From Rhizobiales bacterium Y(2018) (GTDB lineage Bacteria > Pseudomonadota > Alphaproteobacteria > Rhizobiales > Aestuariivirgaceae), in NCBI GenBank assembly GCA_005502925.1, contig SCPD01000001.1:434001-498000 (forward strand): 64,000 nucleotides of DNA, in the 5' to 3' direction. Every line of letters starts with the position of its first letter. The stretch's first letter is position 1. The position numbers and the translations under genes were made by a program. This document shows positions 11,185-19,181 of the stretch, in pieces. The notes beneath the pieces are model-generated. The model was not told the DNA's origin, made no database searches, and was given only the letters and a program-made list of their open reading frames with translations.

Positions 11185-11649
11185 TTAGCCTCTCAGCGTG
11201 TTCTTGGGATTGAGCGAAGCGATGTCGAGCTTCGTCGGGTTCTGAGCCTCATGCGGATGAGCCTCACCCTTGTAGATGCGCAGATTGGACATCTGCTGGC
11301 GCTTCAGCGGGCCACCGGGAAGCATACGCTTCACCGCCGCCTCGAGGACGCGGTCCGGGAACTTGCCGTCGAGGATCTTCTCGGCTTTGCGTTCCTTGAT
11401 GCCGCCCGGGAAACCGGTATGCCAGTAGTAGGTCTTGTCCTTGCGCTTATTGCCGGTGAGGACCACTTTCTCGGCATTCACGACGATGATATTATCGCCG
11501 CAATCCATATGGGGCGTGAAAGTGGGCTTGTGCTTGCCGCGCAGGCGATTGGCGATGATCGTGGCGAGACGCCCGACGATCAGCCCGTTCGCGTCGATCA
11601 GCACCCACTTTTTCTCGATTTCCTTGGCTTTCGCCGAATAGGTCTTCAT
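11185..11649 (-). CDS. rplM: 50S ribosomal protein L13
   Basis: Early-assembling large-subunit protein, 154 aa, beginning [20 protein letters not shown]. Family motifs [14 protein letters not shown] and [11 protein letters not shown] are present, as is the [13 protein letters not shown] region near the C-terminus. It is the first gene of the rplM-rpsI operon. A sigma-70-like promoter lies at 11683-11711. No obvious Shine-Dalgarno is seen directly before the ATG. Confidence 0.98.
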   Translation of the reverse strand: MKTYSAKAKEIEKKWVLIDANGLIVGRLATIIANRLRGKHKPTFTPHMDCGDNIIVVNAEKVVLTGNKRKDKTYYWHTGFPGGIKERKAEKILDGKFPDRVLEAAVKRMLPGGPLKRQQMSNLRIYKGEAHPHEAQNPTKLDIASLNPKNTLRG

Positions 11650-11682
11650 CTGGAGGGTTCCAATGCTTGTTCAGATGGCGCG

Positions 11683-11711
11683 GAAATACCGATATAGCGC
11701 GCCGAGGTCAA
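11683..11711 (-). promoter_or_regulatory. Candidate sigma-70 promoter of rplM-rpsI
   Basis: Read on the minus strand, TTGACC (11706-11711) and TATTTC (11683-11688) are 17 bases apart. The -35 box is strong and the -10 box is weak. It lies about 35 bases before the rplM ATG. Confidence 0.4.
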
Positions 11712-11861
11712 GAAAAACCTGTAAATTCAGCCAGATTCATGATGCGGTATCCTGATACCTGAAAATGTTGTTTTGCTGCCACAGTTTAAGCATCTCATGT
11801 GCTACCCCCTTTTCGTAACTGCTTGTATTTCATAAGATTCGAGACCTAGAGGGTGCGTCTG

Positions 11862-12581
11862 ATGGTTCGTTTCGCTGTAGTTCTGCTGTTCGCCGGGGTT
11901 CTGGCCGCTGGTTCCGCTTGGGCCCAGACGCCCAAGGATCAGGATCAGCTTCCGCAAAGCGAGGAACAAAGCCAGACTCCGCAGCCCCAAGCGCCGGCCC
12001 AGGGGACCGAGCAGACGCCGGTCCAGCCCCCTGCCGCTGGGGCAGGTGAGGATCTTACCGAGCCCCCTCCTCCCGACACGGGCGATGAGACCGATACCGA
12101 GGACTCCTCGCCCGACGATCTGAGTTTCGGCGAAATACCTGATGTCACGGTCATCGAGCTCACCGATGACATCGCCCGGCGCTCGATCGACGCGCTGGCT
12201 CTGGTGCGCGACAAGTACAAGGACGCCAATCTCGAAAATTACGAAAGCCTGCAGGACTTCGTCGACCAGACGGACGAAGGCAAGCGTTTCGAGGCGGACC
12301 TCAAGACGGCGGGCTTCAACACCGTCGATGAATGGAACGTCGCCGTCACCAGCGTCAGCTTCGCATATTCGGCCATCACCGACAATCTCACCGACGACCT
12401 CACCAATCAGATCGCCGAGATCGAAAAGGACACCGCCCTTGCCCAGGACATGAAGGACCGCATGATCAAGGGCCTCAAGGCGATGATCCCGTCGGAGAAC
12501 AATAAGAGCGTGGTGCAGAAGCTGATCGACGATCCGGCCTATTCCGAGAAGCTCAAGCTGCTCGCCGAAGAAGGCGAATGA
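11862..12581 (+). CDS. Secreted acidic protein with Pro/Gln-rich linker, function unknown
   Basis: A 239-residue protein beginning MVRFAVVLLFAGVLAAGSAWAQ, a clear Sec signal peptide. AGAGGG eight bases upstream favours the ATG at 11862 over the GTG at 11853. A low-complexity stretch rich in Gln, Pro, Glu and Asp covers about residues 22-95. A mostly helical, acidic C-terminal domain follows (from VIELTDDIARRSIDAL, with DFVDQTDEGKRFEADLKTAGF). No Cys is seen in the mature part. I do not recognise the family. The stop overlaps the next gene by ATGA, so the two are probably co-translated, although one product is exported and the other cytosolic. Confidence 0.75.
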   Translation: MVRFAVVLLFAGVLAAGSAWAQTPKDQDQLPQSEEQSQTPQPQAPAQGTEQTPVQPPAAGAGEDLTEPPPPDTGDETDTEDSSPDDLSFGEIPDVTVIELTDDIARRSIDALALVRDKYKDANLENYESLQDFVDQTDEGKRFEADLKTAGFNTVDEWNVAVTSVSFAYSAITDNLTDDLTNQIAEIEKDTALAQDMKDRMIKGLKAMIPSENNKSVVQKLIDDPAYSEKLKLLAEEGE

Positions 12582-13369
12582 GCGACATCCTGCTTCAGGA
12601 GCGCCAGACCGGCATTGTGCGGTTGACGCTCACCGATCCCAAGACCCGCAACAGCCTCAGCGAAGCGATGATGGCGGAGCTCGTGCTCGCCCTCGACGAT
12701 CTCCGGCGTGACGACACGGCGCGCGTCATCGTCATCGCCGCCGAAGGCCCCGCTTTCTGCTCGGGCCACAATCTCAAGGAGATCACCGCGCATCGCCAGG
12801 ATGGCGATCGCGGCGCGGCTTATTTCACCAAGCTGATGGCGCAATGCGCCACGCTCATGCAGGCGATCGTGCATCACCCGCTGCCGGTGATCGCCGAGAT
12901 CCAGGCGGTGGCGAGCGCCGCCGGCTGCCAGCTGGTCGCGAGTTGCGATCTCGCCGTCGCCGCCGAACCGACGCGCTTCGCGACGCCCGGCGTCAATATC
13001 GGCCTCTTCTGCTCGACACCGATGGTCGCCCTGTCGCGCAACGTGGCGCCCAAACATGCGATGGAGATGCTGCTCACCGGCGATCTGATCGATGCCGAGG
13101 AAGCCCGGCGCATCGGCCTCATCAACCGCATCGTTCCTAGCCAGCTCCTGCGTCAAAGTGTCGATGAGCTGGCGGCAAAGATCGCAAGCAAGTCCAAGGC
13201 GGTGACGAAGATCGGCAAAGAAGCCTTCTACCGCCAGCGCGAGATGACGCTTTCCGACGCCTATGACTATGCCGCGCGCGTAATGGTCGAGAACCTGCTC
13301 ATCCGGGACGCCGAAGAAGGCATCGGCGCCTTTGTCGACAAGCGCCCGCCCGAGTGGCAAGATCGTTAG
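12578..13369 (+). CDS. Enoyl-CoA hydratase/isomerase family protein, ECHDC3-like
   Basis: Crotonase-fold protein, 263 aa. The CoA-binding and oxyanion-hole region GPAFCSGHNLKEI is present. ASAAGCQLVASCDLAVA and FATPGVNIGLFCSTPM closely follow the ECHDC3 subgroup as I know it. The two catalytic glutamates of classical enoyl-CoA hydratase are missing: the first is Gln (AAGCQL) and the second is Gly (TPGVNIG). True hydratase activity is therefore doubtful, and the reaction of the ECHDC3 group is not settled. It overlaps the upstream secreted-protein gene and is followed 6 bases later by a CoA-binding protein gene, suggesting a shared transcript. Confidence 0.9.
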   Translation: MSDILLQERQTGIVRLTLTDPKTRNSLSEAMMAELVLALDDLRRDDTARVIVIAAEGPAFCSGHNLKEITAHRQDGDRGAAYFTKLMAQCATLMQAIVHHPLPVIAEIQAVASAAGCQLVASCDLAVAAEPTRFATPGVNIGLFCSTPMVALSRNVAPKHAMEMLLTGDLIDAEEARRIGLINRIVPSQLLRQSVDELAAKIASKSKAVTKIGKEAFYRQREMTLSDAYDYAARVMVENLLIRDAEEGIGAFVDKRPPEWQDR

Positions 13370-13375
13370 CCTATC

Positions 13376-13912
13376 ATGGATCACGACACTTATTCGGCGG
13401 ATTATATCCGCGACATCCTGCGCAGCGTCAAAACCATCGCTCTGGTCGGCGCCTCCAATAATGACGTGCGCCCCTCCTATTTCGTGCTGAAATACCTGCT
13501 CGACAAAGGTTATGACGTGACGCCGGTCAATCCCGGCCTTGCCGGTCAGGAGATTCTGGGGCGGCGCGTCTATGGCGCGCTCAAGGACATCCCACATCCG
13601 ATCGACATGGTGGACATCTTCCGCAATTCGCAGGCCGCCGGTGTCATCACCGACGAGGTGCTGGCACTCTCGCCGCCGCCCAAAGTGATCTGGATGCAGC
13701 TCAACGTGCGCAATGACGAGGCGGCATTGCGCGCCGAAGCCGCCGGGCTCAAAGTGGTGATGAACCGCTGCCCCAAGATGGAGTATGGCAAGCTCTCCGG
13801 CGAATGGAGCTGGGTCGGCGGCAATTCCGGCCTCATCTCGTCCCGCCGCCAGCGCCTCCATGAAAGCGGCAAGGTGCAGAGCCTAGGGCTGGGCCTCGGC
13901 ATCAAGCGTTAG
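13376..13912 (+). CDS. CoA-binding domain protein (YccU-like)
   Basis: A 178-residue cytosolic Rossmann-fold protein of the COG1832 type. The N-terminal nucleotide-binding motif is IALVGASNNDVRPSY. DVTPVNPGLAGQEILG and the conserved PKVIWMQLNVRNDEA segment follow, with NRCPKMEYGKL near the C-terminus. It resembles the CoA-binding part of succinyl-CoA synthetase alpha without the ligase half. The precise role is unknown. Its 3' end overlaps the convergent tctA gene by 30 bases. In related genomes this gene usually lies close to metY; here about 7 kb of transport genes intervene. Confidence 0.9.
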   Translation: MDHDTYSADYIRDILRSVKTIALVGASNNDVRPSYFVLKYLLDKGYDVTPVNPGLAGQEILGRRVYGALKDIPHPIDMVDIFRNSQAAGVITDEVLALSPPPKVIWMQLNVRNDEAALRAEAAGLKVVMNRCPKMEYGKLSGEWSWVGGNSGLISSRRQRLHESGKVQSLGLGLGIKR

Positions 13913-15409
13913 GCCGCGCTCCTTCCGCTGCTTCGCCCGTCGGCCAAGCAGGAAGGGCAACACCGCGACGGCGACAGCGAGCCCCCACAGAACGAGACTG
14001 ATCCAGCTCTTGAAGAAGATCGAGATGTCGCCGCCGCTGATCGCCAGCGCGTTGCGCATATTGATCTCCATCACATCGCCCAGCACGAAGCCCAATATGA
14101 TCGGCGCCATGTCGAAACCGAGCTTGCGCAGCAGCCAGCCCATCAGCCCGATGGCGAGCATCAGATAGAGCGACAGCGAAGAAGCATTGGTGGAATAGAC
14201 ACCGACGATCGACAGCACCAGAATGCCGGGCACCAGCAGCCAGTTCGGAATGGTGAGCACCCGTGCGAACAGATTGACCAGCGGCAGATTGAGCGCCAGC
14301 AGGAAGAAGTTGCCTATGAACAGCGACGCCACCAGGCCGCCCACCATTTCGGGATGCTCGCTCATGAGCATCGGCCCGGGCTGGATATTGTAGAGCATCA
14401 GAGCGCCGAGCATGACCGCCGTGGTGCCGGAGCCGGGCACGCCCAAGGTCAACATCGGCACGAAGGCGCCGCAGGCGGTGGCATTGTTGGCCGCCTCCGG
14501 TGCCGCGAGGCCGCGCACATCGCCCTTGCCGAAGGTCCCGTCGCGATCGGAAATGCGCTTCTCCGTCGTATAGGAGATGGCGCTCGCGACCGAGGCGCCG
14601 GTCCCCGGCAGGACGCCGATGACGAAACCTATGGCTGAGCCGCGCAAGGTGGGCGCGACGCATTTGCGCAGATCGTCGAGGCGCGCCATCATGCGGCCGA
14701 GCTTGCGGATCATCGTCACGCCGGCGCTCTGGTTCTCCAGGATGATGAGAGCTTCCGAGATCGAAAACAGCCCGATCACCAGCACGACGAATTCGATGCC
14801 GTCGCCAAGCTCCGGCTCGTTGAAGGTGAAGCGATAGGAGCCCGATGTGGCATCGAGGCCGACGGTCGCCAGCATCAACCCCAGAACGCAGCCCATCAGC
14901 GTCTTGACCGGCTGACTGCCGACCATGGCGCCGAGCGTCGCCAGCGCGAAGATCATGAGGACAAAATATTCTGCCGGTCCAAAGCCGATGGCGAGGCTCG
15001 ACAGGATCGGGGCGAAGAGCGCCAGCCCGATGGCGCCGATCACGCCGCCGACAAAGGACGAGATGCCGCTGATGGCGAGCGCCTCGCCGGCGCGTCCCTG
15101 CTTGGCCAGCGGATAGCCGTCGAGCGCCGTCATGACGGCGCCGGCATCGCCCGGCACGTTGAGCAGGATCGAGGAGATGCGGCCGCCATATTCGGCGCCG
15201 CAATAGACCGCCGCCAGGAGGATCATCGTACTCTCGGGCGGCAGGCCCATCGTATAGGCGATGGGCAATAGCAGCGCGATGCCGTTGATCGGGCCGATCG
15301 CCGGCAGAGCGCCGATCAGCGTGCCGAGAAAGCAGCCGACGAGGCCGATGAGCAGATTCTGCCAGGTGAGGGCTATGGCGAAGCCGCCCCAGAGATAATC
15401 GAGATTCAT
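13883..15409 (-). CDS. tctA: TTT transporter large membrane subunit (TctA), second system
   Basis: A 508-residue inner-membrane permease with about 11-12 hydrophobic segments. The N-terminal motif is GTLIGALPAIGPINGIALL, and YCGAEYGGRISSILLNVPGD at about residues 69-88 is the second family signature. The internal half-repeat GFVIGVLPGTGASVAS is present. It is clearly distinct from the first TctA at 9071-10582, so this is an independent transporter rather than a recent duplication. It is the last gene of the minus-strand tctC-tctB-tctA operon, and its 3' end overlaps the CoA-binding gene by 30 bases. Confidence 0.95.
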   Translation of the reverse strand: MNLDYLWGGFAIALTWQNLLIGLVGCFLGTLIGALPAIGPINGIALLLPIAYTMGLPPESTMILLAAVYCGAEYGGRISSILLNVPGDAGAVMTALDGYPLAKQGRAGEALAISGISSFVGGVIGAIGLALFAPILSSLAIGFGPAEYFVLMIFALATLGAMVGSQPVKTLMGCVLGLMLATVGLDATSGSYRFTFNEPELGDGIEFVVLVIGLFSISEALIILENQSAGVTMIRKLGRMMARLDDLRKCVAPTLRGSAIGFVIGVLPGTGASVASAISYTTEKRISDRDGTFGKGDVRGLAAPEAANNATACGAFVPMLTLGVPGSGTTAVMLGALMLYNIQPGPMLMSEHPEMVGGLVASLFIGNFFLLALNLPLVNLFARVLTIPNWLLVPGILVLSIVGVYSTNASSLSLYLMLAIGLMGWLLRKLGFDMAPIILGFVLGDVMEINMRNALAISGGDISIFFKSWISLVLWGLAVAVAVLPFLLGRRAKQRKERGLTLDAEAQP

Positions 15410-15421
15410 TGCCTACCCTCT

Positions 15422-15880
15422 TCAGGCGAAGAGCCAGCCCGGCGGCAGATAGACCGCGAGCAATTTGACGAAGACGACCCACCATAGAAGCGCATGCCCG
15501 ATGCCGCCGATCAGGCTGGCGCGCGCCGAGGCGCCGAAGATCCAGGCGACACCCGCGGTGAGCATGAAGATCGACGCCGCGAAACCAGCCGGCTCCAGCA
15601 GCAGCACCGACAGGAGCACGAGCCCCGGCACGGCGAATATGCGCAGCAAGAGCACGCCGTGTGGAAATGCCTCAGCCCCGCCGGGACGGCGCCAGTACAG
15701 AAGCGCCAGCACCGCCAGCGCACCGGCGAGCGCCACGGGAAATACACGTGGTCCCAAGGGATCCGATGCGAAGGCATAGTCGATCGTGGCGCCGCCCAGA
15801 CCGAAGGCGAGCGCCAGGATCAGCAGGGCGGCCGCGCCGATACGGCCGGCCGCCCCGTTTTTGGTCGCGGGCATTGTCAT
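15422..15880 (-). CDS. tctB: TTT transporter small membrane subunit (TctB), second system
   Basis: A 152-residue membrane protein read from the ATG at 15880 (MTMPATKNGAAG), 7 bases after the tctC stop. It has four hydrophobic segments, including GAAALLILALAFGLGGATIDY near the N-terminus. The motif SDPLGPRVFPVALAGAL is typical of TctB proteins. The frame is open further upstream into tctC, but that start would overlap tctC heavily. The position between tctC and tctA settles the identification. Confidence 0.85.
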   Translation of the reverse strand: MTMPATKNGAAGRIGAAALLILALAFGLGGATIDYAFASDPLGPRVFPVALAGALAVLALLYWRRPGGAEAFPHGVLLLRIFAVPGLVLLSVLLLEPAGFAASIFMLTAGVAWIFGASARASLIGGIGHALLWWVVFVKLLAVYLPPGWLFA

Positions 15881-15887
15881 GACGGTG

Positions 15888-16862
15888 TCAGAGGCCGGCT
15901 TCCTTGGCGAGCACCTTGAAGCGCGCCACATCCGCCTTCACCTTGGCGTCGAAGTCCTGTCCGAACATGTTGAACTCGAACAGGCCACGCGCCTGGCGCT
16001 CGGCCAGGAATTCAGGGGTCGCCGACAGTTTCTTGAAGCCCTCGACCCACCAGTCGTAATCGGCGGCAGCCACGTCCTTGCCCATGTAATAGCCGCGCCA
16101 GACGATCCAATCGATGTCGATGCCCTGCTCGCGCGCCGTCGGAATCTGCGCCAGGTCGCCCGGCAGGCGCTCGGGGGCCATGACCGCCAAAATGCGCACC
16201 TTGCCGGCCTTGTGATGCTGGCCCATTTCCGCCGCATCGCCGGAACCGACCTTGATGTGGCCGCCTTCCAGCGCCGTCAGCACCGCGCCACCGCCTTCCA
16301 GCGCCACATAGCGCATGGCTTTCGGGTCCTGCTTGGCGGCCTTGGCGAGGAGTGATGCCTTCATCCAGTCCTGCGAGCCGACGGCGCCACCGCCGCCAAT
16401 GGCGAAATCGGCAGGCGTCGCTTTGTAGGCCGTCACCAGCTCACCCAACGTCTTATAAGGCGACTCCGCGGAGACCACGAGCACGCCATAGTCGGCACCG
16501 AGCGCCCCCAGCCATCTCACCGCGCTTTCATCATACTGGCCGAATTTTCCCTGCGCGATCAGCAGCGCCGAACCGGACGATGCTGCGGTGATCAGATTGC
16601 CGTCGGCGCCGCGCTTGCCGATCACATGATTATAGGCGACCGCGCCCACGCCGCCTTCCATATAGGTGACCTGCATGGGTGCGCCGATGATCTTCGAGGC
16701 GAGCAGTGAATTGGCGGCGAGCCGGCAGGTCAGATCGAAGCCACCGCCCGGCTTGGCGCCGGCCAGGCATTCGGGCTTGGCGGGCTCCGCCATGGCGGTT
16801 CCATTGGCCATGACAAAAGCCAGCAGCGCCGCCGCGGCGGCGCGCGTCACATTCAACGTCAT
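15888..16862 (-). CDS. tctC: TctC-type periplasmic tricarboxylate-binding protein, second system
   Basis: A 324-residue periplasmic receptor. GGGAGGA precedes the ATG at 16862. The signal peptide runs MTLNVTRAAAAALLAFVMAN to AMA, with the mature protein starting EPAKPECLAGAKPGGGFDL. It diverges from the Bug consensus of the first receptor and looks closer to the classical citrate-type TctC. The GGGFDLTCR and GGVGAVAYNHVIG segments line up with the ligand loops of the family. The gene diverges from the tctD-tctE regulatory operon across a 267-base region, the classical tct arrangement. The ligand is probably a tricarboxylate; this is inference from context. Confidence 0.9.
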   Translation of the reverse strand: MTLNVTRAAAAALLAFVMANGTAMAEPAKPECLAGAKPGGGFDLTCRLAANSLLASKIIGAPMQVTYMEGGVGAVAYNHVIGKRGADGNLITAASSGSALLIAQGKFGQYDESAVRWLGALGADYGVLVVSAESPYKTLGELVTAYKATPADFAIGGGGAVGSQDWMKASLLAKAAKQDPKAMRYVALEGGGAVLTALEGGHIKVGSGDAAEMGQHHKAGKVRILAVMAPERLPGDLAQIPTAREQGIDIDWIVWRGYYMGKDVAAADYDWWVEGFKKLSATPEFLAERQARGLFEFNMFGQDFDAKVKADVARFKVLAKEAGL

Positions 16863-16901
16863 CTACTTCCTCCCAGAATGAAATTGAGACTTCCCGCCGA
16901 C

Positions 16902-16956
16902 GTTGCAAAGCGACGACATCGCCAGCGCCGCCAATTGAGATTGGTGCGCTTGCAAC
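16902..16956. repeat. Nested inverted repeats in the tctC/tctD divergent region
   Basis: GTTGCAA (16902-16908) and TTGCAAC (16950-16956) form an outer pair. CCAAT-TGAG-ATTGG (16931-16944) forms a second dyad inside it. They lie 40-94 bases upstream of the second tctC and may be regulator-binding sites for that operon. Confidence 0.35.
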
Positions 16957-17047
16957 AGCACTCGGGAGTGCTCATCGCTTCATCGGACCGTTATTGATCC
17001 GCCGCTTTTCTTCGTGCCGGCGGACAGGAGCATCCTGGCACATGAAA

Positions 17048-17069
17048 CTGTCACGGCGCTGTCACGGCG
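17048..17069 (+). promoter_or_regulatory. PHO-box-like tandem direct repeat upstream of tctD
   Basis: CTGTCACGGCG occurs twice in perfect tandem (17048-17058, 17059-17069), giving CTGTCAC-N4-CTGTCAC. An 11-base period is one helical turn, the usual site architecture of OmpR/PhoB-family regulators. The half-sites fit the PHO box. It may bind PhoB or the adjacent OmpR-family TctD itself. It lies about 60 bases before the tctD ATG. Confidence 0.5.
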
Positions 17070-17129
17070 ATCCGTCGGCGCAAAAAGATGCCGCTTGAAG
17101 CGCATAATCACGCATGCGAAGTCTCCCCT

Positions 17130-17804
17130 ATGCGCATTCTGCTCGTCGAGGATACGCGGGATGTCGGCGAGGCGATCGCCCGCCGCTTCAAAGCGATCGG
17201 CCATTCTGTCGATTGGGAAACCAGTGGCGCGGCAGCGGCGGACATTCTCGATTCGACCGGCTACGACCTCGTCATTCTCGATGTCATGCTGCCGGAGCTC
17301 GATGGCTTCGAAATATTGCGGCGGCTGCGCCGCGCCAAGAGCCCCGCCCCGGTCCTCGTCCTCACCGCACGCTCCGAGGTCGAGGACCGGGTCGAAGCGC
17401 TCGATCTCGGCGCCGACGACTATCTGCTGAAACCCTTCGACTTCCGTGAATTGGAAGCCAGGGCGCGCGTCCTGATGCGCCGCCATGCTGGTGAGCCGAC
17501 CAATATCATTCAATGCGGCGATATCATCCTCGACCGCGCCAGCCGGTCGGCGCGCGTCGGTCGGCGCGAGATCCAGCTGAAACGGCGCGAAATCTCGCTG
17601 CTCGAAATCCTCGCCAGCCGGCCGGGCCGCGTCTTCAGCAAGGACGAATTGCTGCAGAGCCTGTTCGGCTTCGATGAGGATGTCAGTCCGAACGCCGTCG
17701 AGCTCTATATCGGCCGGCTGCGCAAGAAGCTCGATTGCGCCAAGGCACGCATCGTCACGCTGAGAGGCGTCGGTTACCAGATGGTTCCCGATGACACGGA
17801 ATGA
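17130..17804 (+). CDS. tctD: TctD-like OmpR-family response regulator
   Basis: A 224-residue cytosolic regulator. The receiver domain begins MRILLVEDTRDVGEAIARRF, with phospho-acceptor Asp51 in VILDVMLPELDGF and the Lys of LLKPFDF. The C-terminal winged helix (about residues 125-220) has the ELYIGRLRKKLD recognition region and ends in LRGVGYQMV. The ATG at 17130 matches the normal start of the family; the frame is open upstream but without support. The gene overlaps tctE by 14 bases. It faces the second tctC across a region with a tandem repeat of the type bound by this family, so control of that transporter is likely. Confidence 0.93.
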   Translation: MRILLVEDTRDVGEAIARRFKAIGHSVDWETSGAAAADILDSTGYDLVILDVMLPELDGFEILRRLRRAKSPAPVLVLTARSEVEDRVEALDLGADDYLLKPFDFRELEARARVLMRRHAGEPTNIIQCGDIILDRASRSARVGRREIQLKRREISLLEILASRPGRVFSKDELLQSLFGFDEDVSPNAVELYIGRLRKKLDCAKARIVTLRGVGYQMVPDDTE

Positions 17805-19179
17805 TTCATCGCTGTTCACCCGCCTGGCGGTGCTGGTCTCGCTCGTTCTGTGCGTCGGCGCCACGGCGCTCGCGAGCGCGGCCTGGTATTACGCCCGCGC
17901 CGCCGCCGACGACGCCTATGACCGCGTGCTGAAGGGGGCCGCTCTGCAGATGGCCGACAGCCTCACCGTCGATGGCGGCGAGCTGATCGTCGACCTGCCG
18001 GCTTCGGCTTTCGAACTGCTCGGCCTTGCCGAGCGCGACCGGCTATTCTACCGGATCGTCGATCCCGAGGGCAAAACGCTCACCGGTTATGCCGACCTCG
18101 CGAGCGGCAGTGATCTTTCCGCCGTGCGCTCCGACCCGGTCGTCCAGAACGGCAGCTATTCAGGCGATCCGGTCCGCATCGTCGTCGTGGCGCGCGCCTT
18201 TTCCGATCCGGCCTTGTCGGGCTGGGCCCATGTGATCGTCGCCCAGACGACGGAGGCGCGCCGGGCGCTCGCCGCCGAACTGACCACCCGCGCAGTCCTT
18301 CTCGTCCTGATCATGAGCGTGATGGCGCTCGCCGGCACGGCTCTCGCCATCCGTTACGCGCTGCAGCCGGTCTGGCGGCTCGGCGCCGCGCTCAATAGCC
18401 GTGACTCGCAGGATCTCAAGCCGATCGAGGTCGACATGCCGCGCGAGATGCGTCCCTTTGTCGGCTCGATCAATCATTTCATGGGCCGGCTCGAAAGGCG
18501 GGTATCGCAGCTCGAACGTTTCATCGCCGACGCCGCCCATCAGATCAGGACGCCGCTGACCGCGTTGACGGCGCAGGTCGATCTCCTCGGCCATGACCGG
18601 CTCGGCCCGGAGGCCCGCCAGCATCTCGAGCGCGTGCAGCAGCGTGCCGAGGAACTTGCCCGGCTCACCAACCAGCTGCTGAGTCACGCGATGGTCATCC
18701 ACCGCGCCGACGCGGTCCGGCTGGCACCGGTCAATCTCGTCGACATCGCGCGGCGTGCCTTCCGCGCCGCCGTGCCGATCACACTTTCGCCTGACATCAT
18801 CGTGTCCTTCGAAGCCGATGAGAGCGATCCAAGAGTGCTGGGCGATGCGGTCAGCCTGCGTGAGGCGATCGTCAATGTCATCGACAACGCGCTGCGTCAC
18901 GGCACGCTGTCCCGCCTCGAAGTCAAGGTGTCGAGCCAGGCGGGGAACGCCGTGATCGAGGTGGAAGATGACGGACCCGGCATTCCCCGCGAAGCCTGGG
19001 AAAGCGTCACCCAGCGCTTCGCGACGCCCAAACAGAATGGCGGCACCGCCGGCCTCGGCTTCTCCATCGCCGCCGAAGTCGCCTCGGCCCATGGCGGCAC
19101 GCTCGGTTTCCGCGAGCGCAACGAACACGGCTTCGTTGTCGTCCTGACGCTACCGCTCCTCACCGGCGAGGGAGATTGA
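17791..19179 (+). CDS. tctE: TctE-like sensor histidine kinase
   Basis: A 462-residue membrane kinase. Two transmembrane helices (about residues 10-35 and 165-188) flank a periplasmic domain of about 130 residues with the family-typical FYRIVDPEGKTLTGYADL. A HAMP-like linker is followed by the HisKA box FIADAAHQIRTPLTALTAQ, with His250 as phospho-acceptor. The ATPase part has NVIDNALRHG, EDDGPGIP and GLGFSIAAEVASAHGG. The start overlaps tctD. A solute-binding protein gene follows two bases after its stop, which suggests that sensing goes through a periplasmic receptor. Confidence 0.93.
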   Translation: MTRNDSSLFTRLAVLVSLVLCVGATALASAAWYYARAAADDAYDRVLKGAALQMADSLTVDGGELIVDLPASAFELLGLAERDRLFYRIVDPEGKTLTGYADLASGSDLSAVRSDPVVQNGSYSGDPVRIVVVARAFSDPALSGWAHVIVAQTTEARRALAAELTTRAVLLVLIMSVMALAGTALAIRYALQPVWRLGAALNSRDSQDLKPIEVDMPREMRPFVGSINHFMGRLERRVSQLERFIADAAHQIRTPLTALTAQVDLLGHDRLGPEARQHLERVQQRAEELARLTNQLLSHAMVIHRADAVRLAPVNLVDIARRAFRAAVPITLSPDIIVSFEADESDPRVLGDAVSLREAIVNVIDNALRHGTLSRLEVKVSSQAGNAVIEVEDDGPGIPREAWESVTQRFATPKQNGGTAGLGFSIAAEVASAHGGTLGFRERNEHGFVVVLTLPLLTGEGD

Positions 19180-19181
19180 TC

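Noticed and set aside
12539-13861. A 440-codon minus-strand open frame across the crotonase and CoA-binding genes
   Set aside because: It spans two well-supported genes and their junction; composition is typical of an antisense shadow.
13902-15485. A 527-codon alternate frame on the same strand as the second tctA
   Set aside because: It is Arg-rich with no membrane segments; the overlapping frame encodes a full TctA with family motifs.
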